A stretch of DNA of 35,614 nt from Janthinobacterium sp. ROICE36 (GCF_002869965.1 NZ_PEBS01000058.1:1-35614), one strand, 5' to 3'. Shown: positions 22,936-31,344, numbered from the stretch's first letter. Program-made: numbers and translations. The notes: a model not told the origin generated them from the letters alone.

Positions 22936-23340
22936 CTATTCCCGCGGGGTGGTGCCGTAATAGCTGTGAATCGAGTTCACCCACGTCGTATCGGCCATGT
23001 TCGGCCAGTTATCCGTGTCGAAGCCGGGGGCGTTTTCGATGCGCTCCTTGTCGACGTTGAGCGTGAAGCGCTTGTTGACGGTGTCGAGCAGCAGCGCTTC
23101 CCAGGGCACGGCGAACAGCTTTTCACCGATGGTGAAGACACCGCCGTGCGACATGACGGCATAGGCAATCTTGCCGTTGCGCATGTCGATCATGATTTCC
23201 TTGATTTCGCCCAGGTGTTCATCCTTGGCGTTGTGCACATGGTCGCCGATCAGGGTGTCGGCACCCATCAGTTCAGGGCCGGGACCTTTGTGGCCGTGGT
23301 TGACATACATGCCGTAGGCGTCGCGTTCTTCGTAGCTCAT
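22936..23340 (-). CDS. PRC-barrel domain protein
   Basis: The protein has 134 residues. After MSYEERDAYGMYVNHGHKG, a PRC-barrel covers about residues 25-90: ADTLIGDHVHNAKDEHLGEIKEIMIDMRNGKIAYAVMSHGG, then GEKLFAVPWEALLL. The second half (NVDKERIENAPGFDTDNWPNM) resembles the tail found in stand-alone stress-related PRC-barrel proteins. PRC-barrels are small beta-barrel modules in photosynthetic reaction-centre H subunits and RimM; in single-domain proteins the role is mostly unknown. There is no signal peptide, so it is likely cytoplasmic. CGGAGG lies upstream of ATG 23340. Confidence 0.85.
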   Translation of the reverse strand: MSYEERDAYGMYVNHGHKGPGPELMGADTLIGDHVHNAKDEHLGEIKEIMIDMRNGKIAYAVMSHGGVFTIGEKLFAVPWEALLLDTVNKRFTLNVDKERIENAPGFDTDNWPNMADTTWVNSIHSYYGTTPRE

Positions 23341-23436
23341 GATGGACCTCCGTTGAAAAATCCCAGTCTGCCGCCAGTGCGCGGCAGGGTCTGTTCGCTC
23401 GCCCACACAAAATAAGGAATTGGAAATATTTCAATT

Positions 23437-23452
23437 ATTACTATTGAGTAAT
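23437..23452. promoter_or_regulatory. Small palindrome in the PRC-barrel/pyrG intergenic region
   Basis: ATTACT (23437-23442) and AGTAAT (23447-23452) form an inverted repeat in an A/T-rich patch between the divergent PRC-barrel and pyrG genes. It may be an operator for the PRC-barrel promoter, and nothing more can be said. Confidence 0.2.
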
Positions 23453-23544
23453 TTTGTTGTGTGTAGACCGCAGGAGCGGGGGGCGATAGTCGACATTTGG
23501 CGCAAATTTCCACGTGTGGAGAGCGCCGCAGGCGGGCTTTAGTG

Positions 23545-23550
23545 TATAAT
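23545..23550 (+). promoter_or_regulatory. -10 element of pyrG
   Basis: A perfect TATAAT (23545-23550), preceded by TG, lies 38 bases before the pyrG start codon. No good -35 hexamer is seen at the matching distance (agcgcc at 23522-23527). Confidence 0.55.
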
Positions 23551-23587
23551 TTCAATTTCCCGCACGTGCCGTTCGGCACCATCTGCA

Positions 23588-25240
23588 ATGACCAAATTTG
23601 TCTTCGTCACTGGTGGCGTTGTGTCTTCCCTTGGAAAAGGGATTGCCGCCGCCTCCCTCGCCGCGATCCTCGAATCGCGCGGCCTTAAAGTCACCATGCT
23701 CAAGCTCGACCCGTATATCAACGTCGATCCTGGCACGATGAGCCCTATGCAACACGGTGAAGTATTCGTCACCGATGACGGGGCCGAAACCGACCTCGAC
23801 CTCGGTCACTACGAGCGCTTCATTTCCACCCGCATGAAAAAGGTGAATAACTTCACCACTGGCCAGATCTATGAATCGGTGATCCGCAAGGAACGCCGGG
23901 GCGAATATCTGGGCAAGACCGTGCAGGTGATTCCGCATATTACCAATGAAATTCAGGATTACATCCGCCGTGGCGCCGAAGGCTACGATGTGGCCCTGTG
24001 CGAAATCGGCGGCACCGTCGGCGATATCGAATCGTTGCCATTCCTGGAAGCGGCGCGTCAGCTGAGCCTGCGCGCCGGCCGCAAGAACACGGCCTTCGTC
24101 CATCTGACCCTGGTGCCTTACATCGCCTCGGCCGGTGAACTGAAAACCAAGCCGACCCAGCACTCGGTGCAAAAGCTGCGCGAAATCGGCATCATGCCGA
24201 ACGCGCTGCTGTGCCGTGCCGACCGTGCCATCCCGGAAGACGAGCGCGCGAAAATCTCGCTGTTCTCGAATATCGAAGAGCATGCCGTCATTTCCGTGTG
24301 GGACGTCGACACCATCTATAAAGTGCCGCAAATGCTGCATGACCAGGGCCTCGACGCCATCATCTGCGAAGCGCTGGACCTCGATCCTGCGCCGGCCGAC
24401 CTGTCGATCTGGAGCAAGCTGATCTACACGATGGAACACCCGAAGGCGGAAGTGACCGTCGGCATGGTCGGCAAGTATGTCGAGCTGACCGAATCGTACA
24501 AGTCGCTGATCGAAGCGCTGCGCCACGCCGGCATCCACACGGAAAGCCGCGTCAACATCGAGTACATCGATTCGGAAGAAATCGAAACGACCGGTTGCGA
24601 GAACCTGGCCAAGTACGACGCCATCCTGGTACCGGGCGGCTTCGGCAAGCGCGGCGTGGAAGGCAAGATCATGGCGGCCCAGTTCGCCCGTGAGCACAAG
24701 ATCCCTTACCTGGGCATCTGCCTGGGCATGCAAGTGGCCCTGATCGAATACGCGCGCAACAAGGCTGGCATGCCGAACGCGAATTCGACCGAGTTCGACC
24801 TTGATACGGATCAACCTGTCGTTGCACTGATCAATGAGTGGCAAAACCACGATGGTAAAGTCGAGTTGCGCGATGAAAACTCGGACCTGGGCGGTACCAT
24901 GCGCCTGGGCGCGCAGACCTGCGCCGTCAATCCGGGCACCCTCGCCGCCGAGATCTACGGCAGCGTGGTGACCGAGCGTCACCGCCATCGCTACGAAGCC
25001 AATAATCACTACCTGGCCCGTGTCGAAGCGGCTGGCATGATCGTCTCGGCCCGCACGCCGAGCGAAGATTTGTGCGAAATCATGGAATTGCCACGCACGG
25101 GTGAAAATTCCCACCCATGGTATATGGGCGTGCAATACCATCCCGAGTTCAAGTCGACGCCACGCACTGGTCATCCCTTGTTTACCTCGTTCATCAAGGC
25201 AGCGCTGGCGCACAAAGAAGCCAACGCCGCTGCGCAATAA
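23588..25240 (+). CDS. pyrG: CTP synthase
   Basis: The protein has 550 residues, the normal length. It makes CTP from UTP, ATP and glutamine in pyrimidine synthesis. The synthase domain begins MTKFVFVTGGVVSSLGKGIAAASLAAILESRGLKVTMLKLDPY, with the ATP site and the feedback CTP-binding region. The C-terminal glutamine amidotransferase domain has nucleophile Cys378 (LGICLGMQ) and His518-Pro-Glu520 (YHPEFKS), completing the triad. The ATG has no obvious Shine-Dalgarno site. A terminator follows before eno. In many relatives kdsA lies between pyrG and eno; here the gap is only 140 bases. Confidence 0.98.
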   Translation: MTKFVFVTGGVVSSLGKGIAAASLAAILESRGLKVTMLKLDPYINVDPGTMSPMQHGEVFVTDDGAETDLDLGHYERFISTRMKKVNNFTTGQIYESVIRKERRGEYLGKTVQVIPHITNEIQDYIRRGAEGYDVALCEIGGTVGDIESLPFLEAARQLSLRAGRKNTAFVHLTLVPYIASAGELKTKPTQHSVQKLREIGIMPNALLCRADRAIPEDERAKISLFSNIEEHAVISVWDVDTIYKVPQMLHDQGLDAIICEALDLDPAPADLSIWSKLIYTMEHPKAEVTVGMVGKYVELTESYKSLIEALRHAGIHTESRVNIEYIDSEEIETTGCENLAKYDAILVPGGFGKRGVEGKIMAAQFAREHKIPYLGICLGMQVALIEYARNKAGMPNANSTEFDLDTDQPVVALINEWQNHDGKVELRDENSDLGGTMRLGAQTCAVNPGTLAAEIYGSVVTERHRHRYEANNHYLARVEAAGMIVSARTPSEDLCEIMELPRTGENSHPWYMGVQYHPEFKSTPRTGHPLFTSFIKAALAHKEANAAAQ

Positions 25241-25275
25241 CGCGGTCGATTGCGAGAGTATTACCCGTAAGACAG

Positions 25276-25310
25276 CTCCCGGCCAGATGGTACCCGCCGG
25301 GAGTTTCTTT
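25276..25310 (+). terminator. Intrinsic terminator of pyrG
   Basis: CTCCCGGC (25276-25283) pairs perfectly with GCCGGGAG (25296-25303), followed by TTTCTTT (25304-25310). It lies 35 bases after the pyrG stop codon. Confidence 0.8.
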
Positions 25311-25380
25311 GCCCCCTTTGTGCAATTGCGCATCAGAACGCAGTGTGCAGCCCCTGTTACGCTTAACTTTGGAGAATGAC

Positions 25381-26664
25381 ATGAGTGCTATTGTTGATAT
25401 TATCGGTCGCGAGATCCTGGACTCGCGCGGCAATCCGACCGTCGAATGCGATGTGTTGCTGGAATCGGGCGTGATGGGCCGTGCGGCCGTGCCGTCGGGT
25501 GCCTCGACCGGTTCGCGCGAAGCCGTGGAATTGCGCGATGGCGACGCCAAGCGCTACTTCGGCAAGGGCGTGCTGCAAGCATGCGAAAACATCAATACCG
25601 AAATCTCCGAAGCCATCATGGGCCTGGACGCCAATGAACAGGCATTCCTGGACCGTACCCTGATCGACCTGGACGGCACGGAAAACAAATCGCGCCTGGG
25701 CGCCAACGCCATCCTGGCCGTGTCCATGGCTGTCGCCAAGGCCGCTGCTGAAGAAGCGGGCTTGCCGCTGTACCGCTATTTCGGCGGTTCGGGCGCCATG
25801 CAGATGCCAGTGCCGATGATGAACGTCATCAATGGCGGCGCACACGCCGACAACAACCTGGACATCCAGGAATTCATGATCATTCCCGTGGGCGCCCCGT
25901 CGTTCAAGGAAGCCGTCCGCTACGGCGCGGAAGTGTTCCACACGCTGAAAAAGATCCTGCACAAGAAGGGCTTGAACACCAACGTGGGCGACGAAGGCGG
26001 TTTTGCGCCATCCTTGGCCAACCATGAAGAAGCCATCAAGCTGATCATCCAGGCCATCGAAGAAGCCGGTTACGAGCCAGGCACGCAGATCGCCATCGGC
26101 CTCGATTGCGCCGCGTCCGAGTTCTACAAGAACGGCAAGTACGAAATGGAAGGCGAAGGCCTGAGCTTGACGGCTACCGAGTTCACCAACCTGCTGGCGA
26201 CCTGGTGCGACAAGTACCCGATCATCTCGATCGAAGACGCGATGCATGAAGGCGACTGGGACGGCTGGGCGATCCTGACGGCGGAACTGGGCAAGAAAGT
26301 GCAACTGGTCGGCGACGACCTGTATGTCACCAACACCAAGATCCTGAAAGAAGGCATCCAGAAGGGTATCGCCAATTCGATCCTGATCAAGATCAACCAG
26401 ATCGGCACCCTGACGGAAACCTTCGCCGCCATCGAAATGGCCAAGCGCGCCGGTTATACGGCCGTCATTTCGCACCGCTCGGGCGAAACGGAAGATTCGA
26501 CCATCGCCGATATCGCCGTTGCCACGAACGCCCTGCAGATCAAGACCGGCTCGATGTCGCGTTCGGACCGCATGGCCAAGTACAATCAGTTGCTGCGTAT
26601 CGAAGAAGACCTGGGCGACATCGCCAGCTACCCTGGCCGCGATGCGTTCTATAATCTGAAGTAA
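25381..26664 (+). CDS. eno: Enolase
   Basis: The protein has 427 residues. It interconverts 2-phosphoglycerate and phosphoenolpyruvate in glycolysis and can join the RNA degradosome. Motifs are MSAIVDIIGREILDSRGNPTVE, the SGASTGSREAVELRD loop, general acid Glu205 (GDEGGFAP), metal ligands in IGLDCAASEF and SIEDAMHEGDWDGW, base Lys337 (LIKINQIGT) and SHRSGETEDSTIADIAVA. An open frame extends far upstream, but ATG 25381 has GGAG 8-11 bases before it and matches the family start exactly. Confidence 0.98.
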   Translation: MSAIVDIIGREILDSRGNPTVECDVLLESGVMGRAAVPSGASTGSREAVELRDGDAKRYFGKGVLQACENINTEISEAIMGLDANEQAFLDRTLIDLDGTENKSRLGANAILAVSMAVAKAAAEEAGLPLYRYFGGSGAMQMPVPMMNVINGGAHADNNLDIQEFMIIPVGAPSFKEAVRYGAEVFHTLKKILHKKGLNTNVGDEGGFAPSLANHEEAIKLIIQAIEEAGYEPGTQIAIGLDCAASEFYKNGKYEMEGEGLSLTATEFTNLLATWCDKYPIISIEDAMHEGDWDGWAILTAELGKKVQLVGDDLYVTNTKILKEGIQKGIANSILIKINQIGTLTETFAAIEMAKRAGYTAVISHRSGETEDSTIADIAVATNALQIKTGSMSRSDRMAKYNQLLRIEEDLGDIASYPGRDAFYNLK

Positions 26665-26684
26665 GCTGATGTAAAACCCACTGG

Positions 26685-26712
26685 CCGGCCGGAGATATCC
26701 GGCCGGTTTTTT
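26685..26712 (+). terminator. Intrinsic terminator of eno
   Basis: CCGGCCGG (26685-26692) pairs with CCGGCCGG (26699-26706) around a six-base loop, followed by six Ts (26707-26712). It ends only 13 bases before the ftsB start, so ftsB depends on read-through or on a promoter inside eno. Confidence 0.9.
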
Positions 26713-26725
26713 AACTGAATGCCCC

Positions 26726-27049
26726 ATGCGCCTGATTACGCTCGCCCTGGCAGCTCTGCTGCTGTTGATCCAATTTCCCCTCTGGCTGGGTAAAGGCGGC
26801 TGGCTGCGTGTTGCCGACATGGAAGCCCAAGTGGCGCTGGCCAACAAGAAGAATGTGGAATTGAAGGCGCGCAACGCCAAGCTCGAATCCGAAGTGCGCG
26901 ACCTGAAAGATGGTACGGGCGCCGTCGAGGAGCGTGCCCGCTATGAGCTGGGCATGGTCAAACAGAATGAGATTTTCGTGCAGATCGTGCGCAAGGGCCA
27001 GACCCCGCCACTGCTGGAAATGCCGGTGGACGCTGCTGCGCCACACTGA
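26726..27049 (+). CDS. ftsB: Cell-division protein FtsB
   Basis: The protein has 107 residues. An N-terminal membrane helix (about 3-19, LITLALAALLLLIQFPLWL) leads into GKGGWLRVADMEAQVALANKKNVELKARNAKLESEV, a periplasmic leucine-zipper-type coiled coil. The conserved LKDGTGAVEERARYELGMVKQNEIFVQIV follows, matching the FtsB/DivIC pattern (GxxxxEExAR-xLGMV). FtsB joins FtsL and FtsQ in the divisome and helps activate septal peptidoglycan synthesis. The eno-ftsB order is usual in beta- and gammaproteobacteria. The ribosome site is weak. Confidence 0.93.
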   Translation: MRLITLALAALLLLIQFPLWLGKGGWLRVADMEAQVALANKKNVELKARNAKLESEVRDLKDGTGAVEERARYELGMVKQNEIFVQIVRKGQTPPLLEMPVDAAAPH

Positions 27050-27069
27050 GTACTAAGGACTTCCCGCTT

Positions 27070-27097
27070 GTCAGCCTGGACCGATTGCCAGGCTGAC
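27070..27097. terminator. Hairpin after ftsB
   Basis: GTCAGCCTGG (27070-27079) pairs perfectly with CCAGGCTGAC (27088-27097) around eight bases. It lies 20 bases after ftsB and downstream of the minus-strand mini-ORF. There is no T-run. It probably stops or protects transcripts arriving from both sides. Confidence 0.55.
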
Positions 27098-27152
27098 CTG
27101 TCACCTTGCTATACCTTGTACTGCTGCACGCGATGACCTTGCTGCTTGCTGA

Positions 27153-27245
27153 TCAGAAACGGGCCTTGCCGGTCGAGATCAGGTAGAAATGGATGCCGGT
27201 GACCACGACGGCCACGCTTACCAGTACGGTTTCGAGAAATATCAT
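27153..27245 (-). CDS. Predicted 30-residue single-helix membrane protein
   Basis: The start is ATG 27245 and the stop codon is at 27155-27153. The product begins MIFLETVLVSVAVVVTGIHF and ends with YLISTGKARF. It is one hydrophobic helix with a short basic tail, similar in size and shape to KdpF- or CydX-type mini-proteins, although neither kdp nor cyd genes are near. AAGGA lies 9-13 bases before the ATG. A promoter-like pair (TGGACA, 16 bases, AATACT) occupies 27288-27261 on the same strand. Small size and one reading make this a prediction. The ribosome site, promoter and hydrophobic pattern together are the support. Confidence 0.5.
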   Translation of the reverse strand: MIFLETVLVSVAVVVTGIHFYLISTGKARF

Positions 27246-27260
27246 ATAAAAATCCTTGTC

Positions 27261-27288
27261 AGTATTTAGTTGGCTTAAAAAATGTCCA
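27261..27288 (-). promoter_or_regulatory. Candidate promoter of the 30-residue ORF
   Basis: On the minus strand TGGACA (27288-27283) is followed after 16 bases by AATACT (27266-27261). It would give a very short leader before ATG 27245. The -35 lies inside the arm of the bidirectional terminator of the gene upstream. Confidence 0.4.
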
Positions 27289-27349
27289 GGGCCAGGCGCC
27301 AGGCCGAACGTACGGCGAGGCGCAGGCAATGCCGCCCTGGGCGTTTTTT
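27277..27349. terminator. Terminator-like structure after the 94-residue unknown gene
   Basis: CCAGGGC (27286-27292) pairs with GCCCTGG (27334-27340), with further short GC pairings inside. Six As (27277-27282) stand on one side and six Ts (27344-27349) on the other, so it can give a U-run in both directions. It serves the minus-strand gene 27348-27632. Confidence 0.6.
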
Positions 27350-27632
27350 ATCCGCGCGAAGCCAGGAAACGCAGTTCCGAGGCCAAGTTCGGCATCAGGT
27401 TTTCATAACGGGTCGCTTCCGAGTTCAGCAGGGCGATGTCGCGCTTGCTTGGGCGCACATGGCGCTGTTCTTCGGCGCTGCTGGTACTGGTGTGCGTGAC
27501 GATGACATTCTTCTGTGCCAGTTCGCTGTACGGCTTGGTAGCGAGCAGGGCGCCCAGGAAGGCGCGCGTGGCGCGGCCCAGGTTGTTGAAATAGTTGTCG
27601 TCGTTGCTGTAGGTGTTGGTAAAAGTGGACAT
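27348..27632 (-). CDS. Unknown 94-residue protein
   Basis: I do not recognise this family. From ATG 27632 (GGAGG lies 6-10 bases upstream) it reads MSTFTNTYSNDDNYFNNLGR, then ATRAFLGALLATKPYSELAQ, a short stretch rich in Ser/Thr, and RPSKRDIALLNSEATRYENL with MPNLASELRFLASRG at the end. There is no signal peptide. Residues 21-33 are a short hydrophobic patch, perhaps amphipathic. It is a plausible soluble regulator or stress protein by size only. A good ribosome site and a terminator behind it support a real gene. A weak promoter (TTAGAC, 17 bases, TTATTG) lies upstream. Confidence 0.7.
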   Translation of the reverse strand: MSTFTNTYSNDDNYFNNLGRATRAFLGALLATKPYSELAQKNVIVTHTSTSSAEEQRHVRPSKRDIALLNSEATRYENLMPNLASELRFLASRG

Positions 27633-27727
27633 ATGCCCTCCATGAATGGTCTGTTGTTGCATTGCACAATAATGGAGTTGGCGATATATGTCTAATTTCA
27701 AATTCCAATTTCAGTAATTCAAGAAAC

Positions 27728-27759
27728 GAATAATAAGGGCGTAGCCGCCGGTCACGCCC
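27728..27759 (-). terminator. Terminator of the receptor 3 / phosphodiesterase operon
   Basis: On the minus strand GGGCGT (27759-27754) pairs with ACGCCC (27742-27737), followed by TTATTATTC (27736-27728). It lies 25 bases after the phosphodiesterase stop codon. Confidence 0.65.
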
Positions 27760-27784
27760 TGAAAATGAATTTGTTACGAAATGT

Positions 27785-28915
27785 TTATCCGGCGGCGATG
27801 CGCCCCAGCCCAGGATCGTCGCTGAAAAAGCCGTCCAGTCCCGTTTCGATATAGCGCCGCATTTCCGCCACGGAACCGGCTTCGTTGCGCGCATTTTCGC
27901 CATTGCCATCGCGGAAGTCTGCTGCCAGGAAACGGTTTTCCGGGCGGAAGGTCCAGGTGTGCAACAGTAAGCCCGCCTGGTGCGCATCGTCGACGATGGT
28001 CGTGGGCTTGGCCAGGCGCTGGTCGGCGCCCAGCGCAATGACGCCACGCGTGGGCGGCGCCACCACGTCTGCGTAGGCGGCGATGTCGCGCAAGCCGGCC
28101 GGCGTCGTCATTTGTCCGAAGGTCAGCTTGCCGCCCGCCTTGACCACATCCATCGGGCGCACATCGCCACCCACCACCAGCTGCATCAATCGCACGTTGG
28201 CGCGCCGTCCCAGCTTCTCGCGCACATACTTCAAATTGGCCACTTCGAAGGACTGGATCTCGATCGGCGCGCGGCGCGTGTACTCGTGCGCCAGCATGGT
28301 CGACAGGAAAAGGTCTTCCAGCGCCAGGCCCGCATCGCGGAAGTAGGTGGAACTTTTCAGCTCCGGCACGAGGCCGATGATGCGCCCGCTGGTGGCCGAT
28401 TGCGCCGCAACAAAATCGATGATTTCTTCCCAGGTGGGGATCTGGAATTGTCCATCGTACAAGGTGTTGCCGGTGCGTACTTTCGGCAACCGTTCGATGG
28501 CGCGCAGCGTCTTCAGTTCCGCCAGGGTGAAGTCGTCGACGAACCAGCCCTCGTGCCATTCGCCATCGACCATCTTCTTGCCGCGCCGGCTGGCAAATTC
28601 GGGCCGGCGCGCCACGTCGGTGGTGTCGATCAGATTGCTTTCGTGGCGCGCCACGAGGATGCCGTCGCGCGTGGCGACCAGGTCTGGCTCCACGTAGTCG
28701 GCGCCATCGAGGATGGCCTTGGCATACGCCGCCAGCGTATGCTCTGGACGCAGGGCGCTGGCGCCCCGGTGGGCGAATACCAGCGGACGCGCGGGAGGCG
28801 GGGCCAGCAGGCCGGCGGCAAAGCCGGGGCCCGCCGCCAGGGCCAGGCCGCCTGCGGCCGCCTGGACGAAGCTGCGGCGTGAAAAATGCCGTTGTGGCAA
28901 GACAGGAGCGCGCAT
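27785..28915 (-). CDS. Glycerophosphodiester phosphodiesterase (GlpQ-like, Tat-exported)
   Basis: The protein has 376 residues. A twin-arginine signal (SRRSFVQAAAGGLALAAG) at residues 12-29 exports it folded to the periplasm. The GDPD domain has His49-Arg50 (FAHRGAS), PEHT, Glu76 and Asp78 (VEPDL) and His91 (ARHES), the catalytic and metal residues of the family, then LVPELKSS, IEIQSFEV and GLDGFFSDDPGLG. It splits glycerophosphodiesters into glycerol-3-phosphate and an alcohol. Its ATG (28915-28913) overlaps the receptor 3 stop codon by one base, so the pair is translationally coupled. The Pho-box-like repeats before the receptor fit a phosphate-scavenging role. Confidence 0.92.
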   Translation of the reverse strand: MRAPVLPQRHFSRRSFVQAAAGGLALAAGPGFAAGLLAPPPARPLVFAHRGASALRPEHTLAAYAKAILDGADYVEPDLVATRDGILVARHESNLIDTTDVARRPEFASRRGKKMVDGEWHEGWFVDDFTLAELKTLRAIERLPKVRTGNTLYDGQFQIPTWEEIIDFVAAQSATSGRIIGLVPELKSSTYFRDAGLALEDLFLSTMLAHEYTRRAPIEIQSFEVANLKYVREKLGRRANVRLMQLVVGGDVRPMDVVKAGGKLTFGQMTTPAGLRDIAAYADVVAPPTRGVIALGADQRLAKPTTIVDDAHQAGLLLHTWTFRPENRFLAADFRDGNGENARNEAGSVAEMRRYIETGLDGFFSDDPGLGRIAAG

Positions 28916-31290
28916 CAGAAATCCGCCGTCAAAGTGAGAAAGCCCTGGCGCGGGGCGATCGGGAAGGTGTTGTAGGTCTTGTCGGCCGCGCCCACCACCA
29001 CGTTCAGCGCGCCTTCGCGATTCGCCAGGTTGCTGACGTTCAAGCGCCAACGGGGGTTTTTCAGCCAGCTGGCCATGGCCGGCAGCTTGCCCGACACGCC
29101 CAGGCCCATCAGGAAATAGCTGGGCACGGACAAATCGTTGGTGTACGTCGCGTAGCGCTTGCCCACATAGTCACCCGTCAGTTGCACTTCGATATCGCCC
29201 ACCGTGGTCGAGGCCACGAACTTGTTCAGCCATTCCGGCGAACCGGGCACGTTCTTGTTGGCCGTCAATACCAGCGCGGCGCCATTGTTGTAATTGTCTG
29301 CGTATTGCGAGCGGTTGTACGACAGGGCATTGTAGAACGAAAAATTGTTGCCAAAGTGCACGGTGCCGGCGATGTCGATGCCATCCGTGCGCACGCTGCC
29401 CACGTTGGCCAGCACGGGGTTGCCGCCGATGATGGAGGAAATCACGGGCGTGGGACTGATCTGCAGCAAACGGTTGCTGAAATCGACGTGGTAGACATTG
29501 ACCTGGCCATCGATGGAAGTGATGGCGCCCAAGCGCAATGGATGGCTGCCGCGCACGCCCACTTCATAGGTGAGGGCCGTTTCCGGCTTGGCGTCGCGCT
29601 TGAACAGGTCGAAGGCGGCCTGGCTCGACAAGCTCCATGGCGAGGCGCCGCCACCGCCATAGGTGACGAACTGGCGCATGTTTTTCTGGATGTTGAAATA
29701 CAACTGGTCTTGCGGCGTGACATCCCAGCGCGCACCCACTTGCGGCAAGAACCATTTTTTCGTGTTGATGGTGCCGACCGGCAAGGCCGTCGCGCCGCCG
29801 GCAATGGCTCCCACGGCCGGCTGCACGGGGAATTGGCCATCGGCAAACTGCAGGCTGGACTTGAAGCCCGCCTGCAGGGCGATATCGGGACGGATGCGCC
29901 ATTCATCCTGCAAATGCAGCTGCACCACCTTGTTGTCGATCTCGCTGCCGTACTGCGTGATCAAAGGATTGCTGGGGCGGTCATATGGCGAGGTGGGGTT
30001 GTTGACGTCCAGCGCATACCAGCGGCGGTAGGCGGACGAACGGTTCTGTTCCAGCCACAGGCCCGCTTCCAGCTGATGCTCGCCGATTTCCTTGCGCAGC
30101 GTGGAAATGAAGCCGCCGCGCTGGATGTCGTATTCCGTCGTGCGCACGGCGTAGCCCGAGTTGCCAAACACCTGTTTCAGGTTCTGTTTCGGGTAGTACA
30201 CGCTGAACAGGCCCGGCAAGCCGGCCACGCCGATGGGGCCGGCCACCACGCCCGCGCCGTCATCCTTGTGGTAATACACCTGATTCGCCCAGCTCGTGCC
30301 TTCGCCCAGCTTGGCGTCGAACTTGGCGTAGGCCAGGTAATCGGTGCGCTGCGCATCGCTATAGTAATTGCGGTAATTGTTGCCGTCGGCGGCAGGCGTG
30401 GCGCCCGTCGACGACAGGTAATTGACGGCCGCCTTGAAGTCCGGGTACAGGAAGGGGCGCGTGTAGGGCGCGCTCGTTTCGCCTTTCACGTGCACGGTGC
30501 TGTCTTCGTTCGGCTCGATCTTGTCCGAGTAATTGAAGAACAGGGTCAGCTTGCCCGCTTCGCTGCGGTTGACGTATTTGGCGTTGAACTGGTCGCCGCC
30601 CTGGCGCGCATCGAAATCCCAGGCCCGCGCTTCATGGTGCAGGATGGAAAAGTAGGCGCTGCTGCCGTCGCCGAAGGCGCCCGTGTCGTAGCGGGCAAAG
30701 GTGCGCGAAGTGCGGTGGCTGCCCACGGTTTGTTGCACGCTGGCGCCTTGCGTGGCCAGCGGGTCGCTGGAATAGGTTTCGATGGTGCCGCCCAGGTTGC
30801 TGGTCGAGGCTGTCGCCAGGTCGCCCGCACCCGAGGACAGCACGACGCTGCGCACGTTTTCGCTGATCACGGCGCGTTGCGGCGACAGGCCGTTGTAGTT
30901 GCCGTACTGCTGGTCACCGAGCGGTACGCCATCCATGGTGTAGCCGAGTTGCTGACCGGAAAAACCATGCACGAACAGCGACAGGTTTTGTTCGTTGTTG
31001 CCCCAAGGGTCAGCCGTCTGGAAGCTGACGCCGGGCAGGGTTTGCAGGGCTTTCAGGGGATTCGTGCCAGGCAGGATTTTCTGGATATCATTCTTGCTCA
31101 AGGCCACGGAGGAGCGCGTCTTGCGCGAGGAAATCTCCACGGTGGTCATCGGGGCATTCTCGTCGGCAGTCGGGGCAGCGGCCACGGCCGTTTGCGCCAG
31201 CGCCGGCAGGGAGAGGCCGGCGGCGCAAGCGCCCAGCAAAACATGAAAGGAATGGCGGCGCAGGGCCAGCGTCAAGTGGGGTTTCATCAT
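28915..31290 (-). CDS. TonB-dependent outer-membrane receptor 3, linked to phosphodiesterase
   Basis: The protein has 791 residues from ATG 31290; ATG 31287 is the alternative. The signal peptide ends near SLPALAQ. TonB-box-like TTVEISSRK precedes the plug (LKALQTLPGVSFQTADPWGNNEQNLSLFVHGF, LGYTMDGVPLGDQQYGNYNG, VVLSSGAGDLATASTSNLGGTIE). The barrel is complete, ending with GFLTLTADF. It forms an operon with the glycerophosphodiester phosphodiesterase behind it. Together with the Pho-box repeats in front, this suggests uptake of a phosphorylated or phosphate-bound compound rather than iron. The exact ligand is unknown. Confidence 0.9.
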   Translation of the reverse strand: MMKPHLTLALRRHSFHVLLGACAAGLSLPALAQTAVAAAPTADENAPMTTVEISSRKTRSSVALSKNDIQKILPGTNPLKALQTLPGVSFQTADPWGNNEQNLSLFVHGFSGQQLGYTMDGVPLGDQQYGNYNGLSPQRAVISENVRSVVLSSGAGDLATASTSNLGGTIETYSSDPLATQGASVQQTVGSHRTSRTFARYDTGAFGDGSSAYFSILHHEARAWDFDARQGGDQFNAKYVNRSEAGKLTLFFNYSDKIEPNEDSTVHVKGETSAPYTRPFLYPDFKAAVNYLSSTGATPAADGNNYRNYYSDAQRTDYLAYAKFDAKLGEGTSWANQVYYHKDDGAGVVAGPIGVAGLPGLFSVYYPKQNLKQVFGNSGYAVRTTEYDIQRGGFISTLRKEIGEHQLEAGLWLEQNRSSAYRRWYALDVNNPTSPYDRPSNPLITQYGSEIDNKVVQLHLQDEWRIRPDIALQAGFKSSLQFADGQFPVQPAVGAIAGGATALPVGTINTKKWFLPQVGARWDVTPQDQLYFNIQKNMRQFVTYGGGGASPWSLSSQAAFDLFKRDAKPETALTYEVGVRGSHPLRLGAITSIDGQVNVYHVDFSNRLLQISPTPVISSIIGGNPVLANVGSVRTDGIDIAGTVHFGNNFSFYNALSYNRSQYADNYNNGAALVLTANKNVPGSPEWLNKFVASTTVGDIEVQLTGDYVGKRYATYTNDLSVPSYFLMGLGVSGKLPAMASWLKNPRWRLNVSNLANREGALNVVVGAADKTYNTFPIAPRQGFLTLTADF

Positions 31291-31344
31291 CAGCCTGTGG
31301 AAAATATTGGAAGTAATACAAGCTGCGCAGCCTAACGGCGGCGC

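Noticed and set aside
25117..25380. N-terminal extension of enolase
   Set aside because: The frame is open upstream, but it crosses the pyrG end and its terminator. The family start and a good ribosome site are at 25381.
27153..27245. Naming the 30-residue ORF kdpF
   Set aside because: The shape is similar, but kdpA/B/C are absent and the sequence match is too loose.
28879..31335. 818-codon plus-strand open frame opposite TonB receptor 3
   Set aside because: Same reasoning: it is a GC-driven shadow, and the minus strand encodes a complete receptor with signal peptide and terminal Phe.
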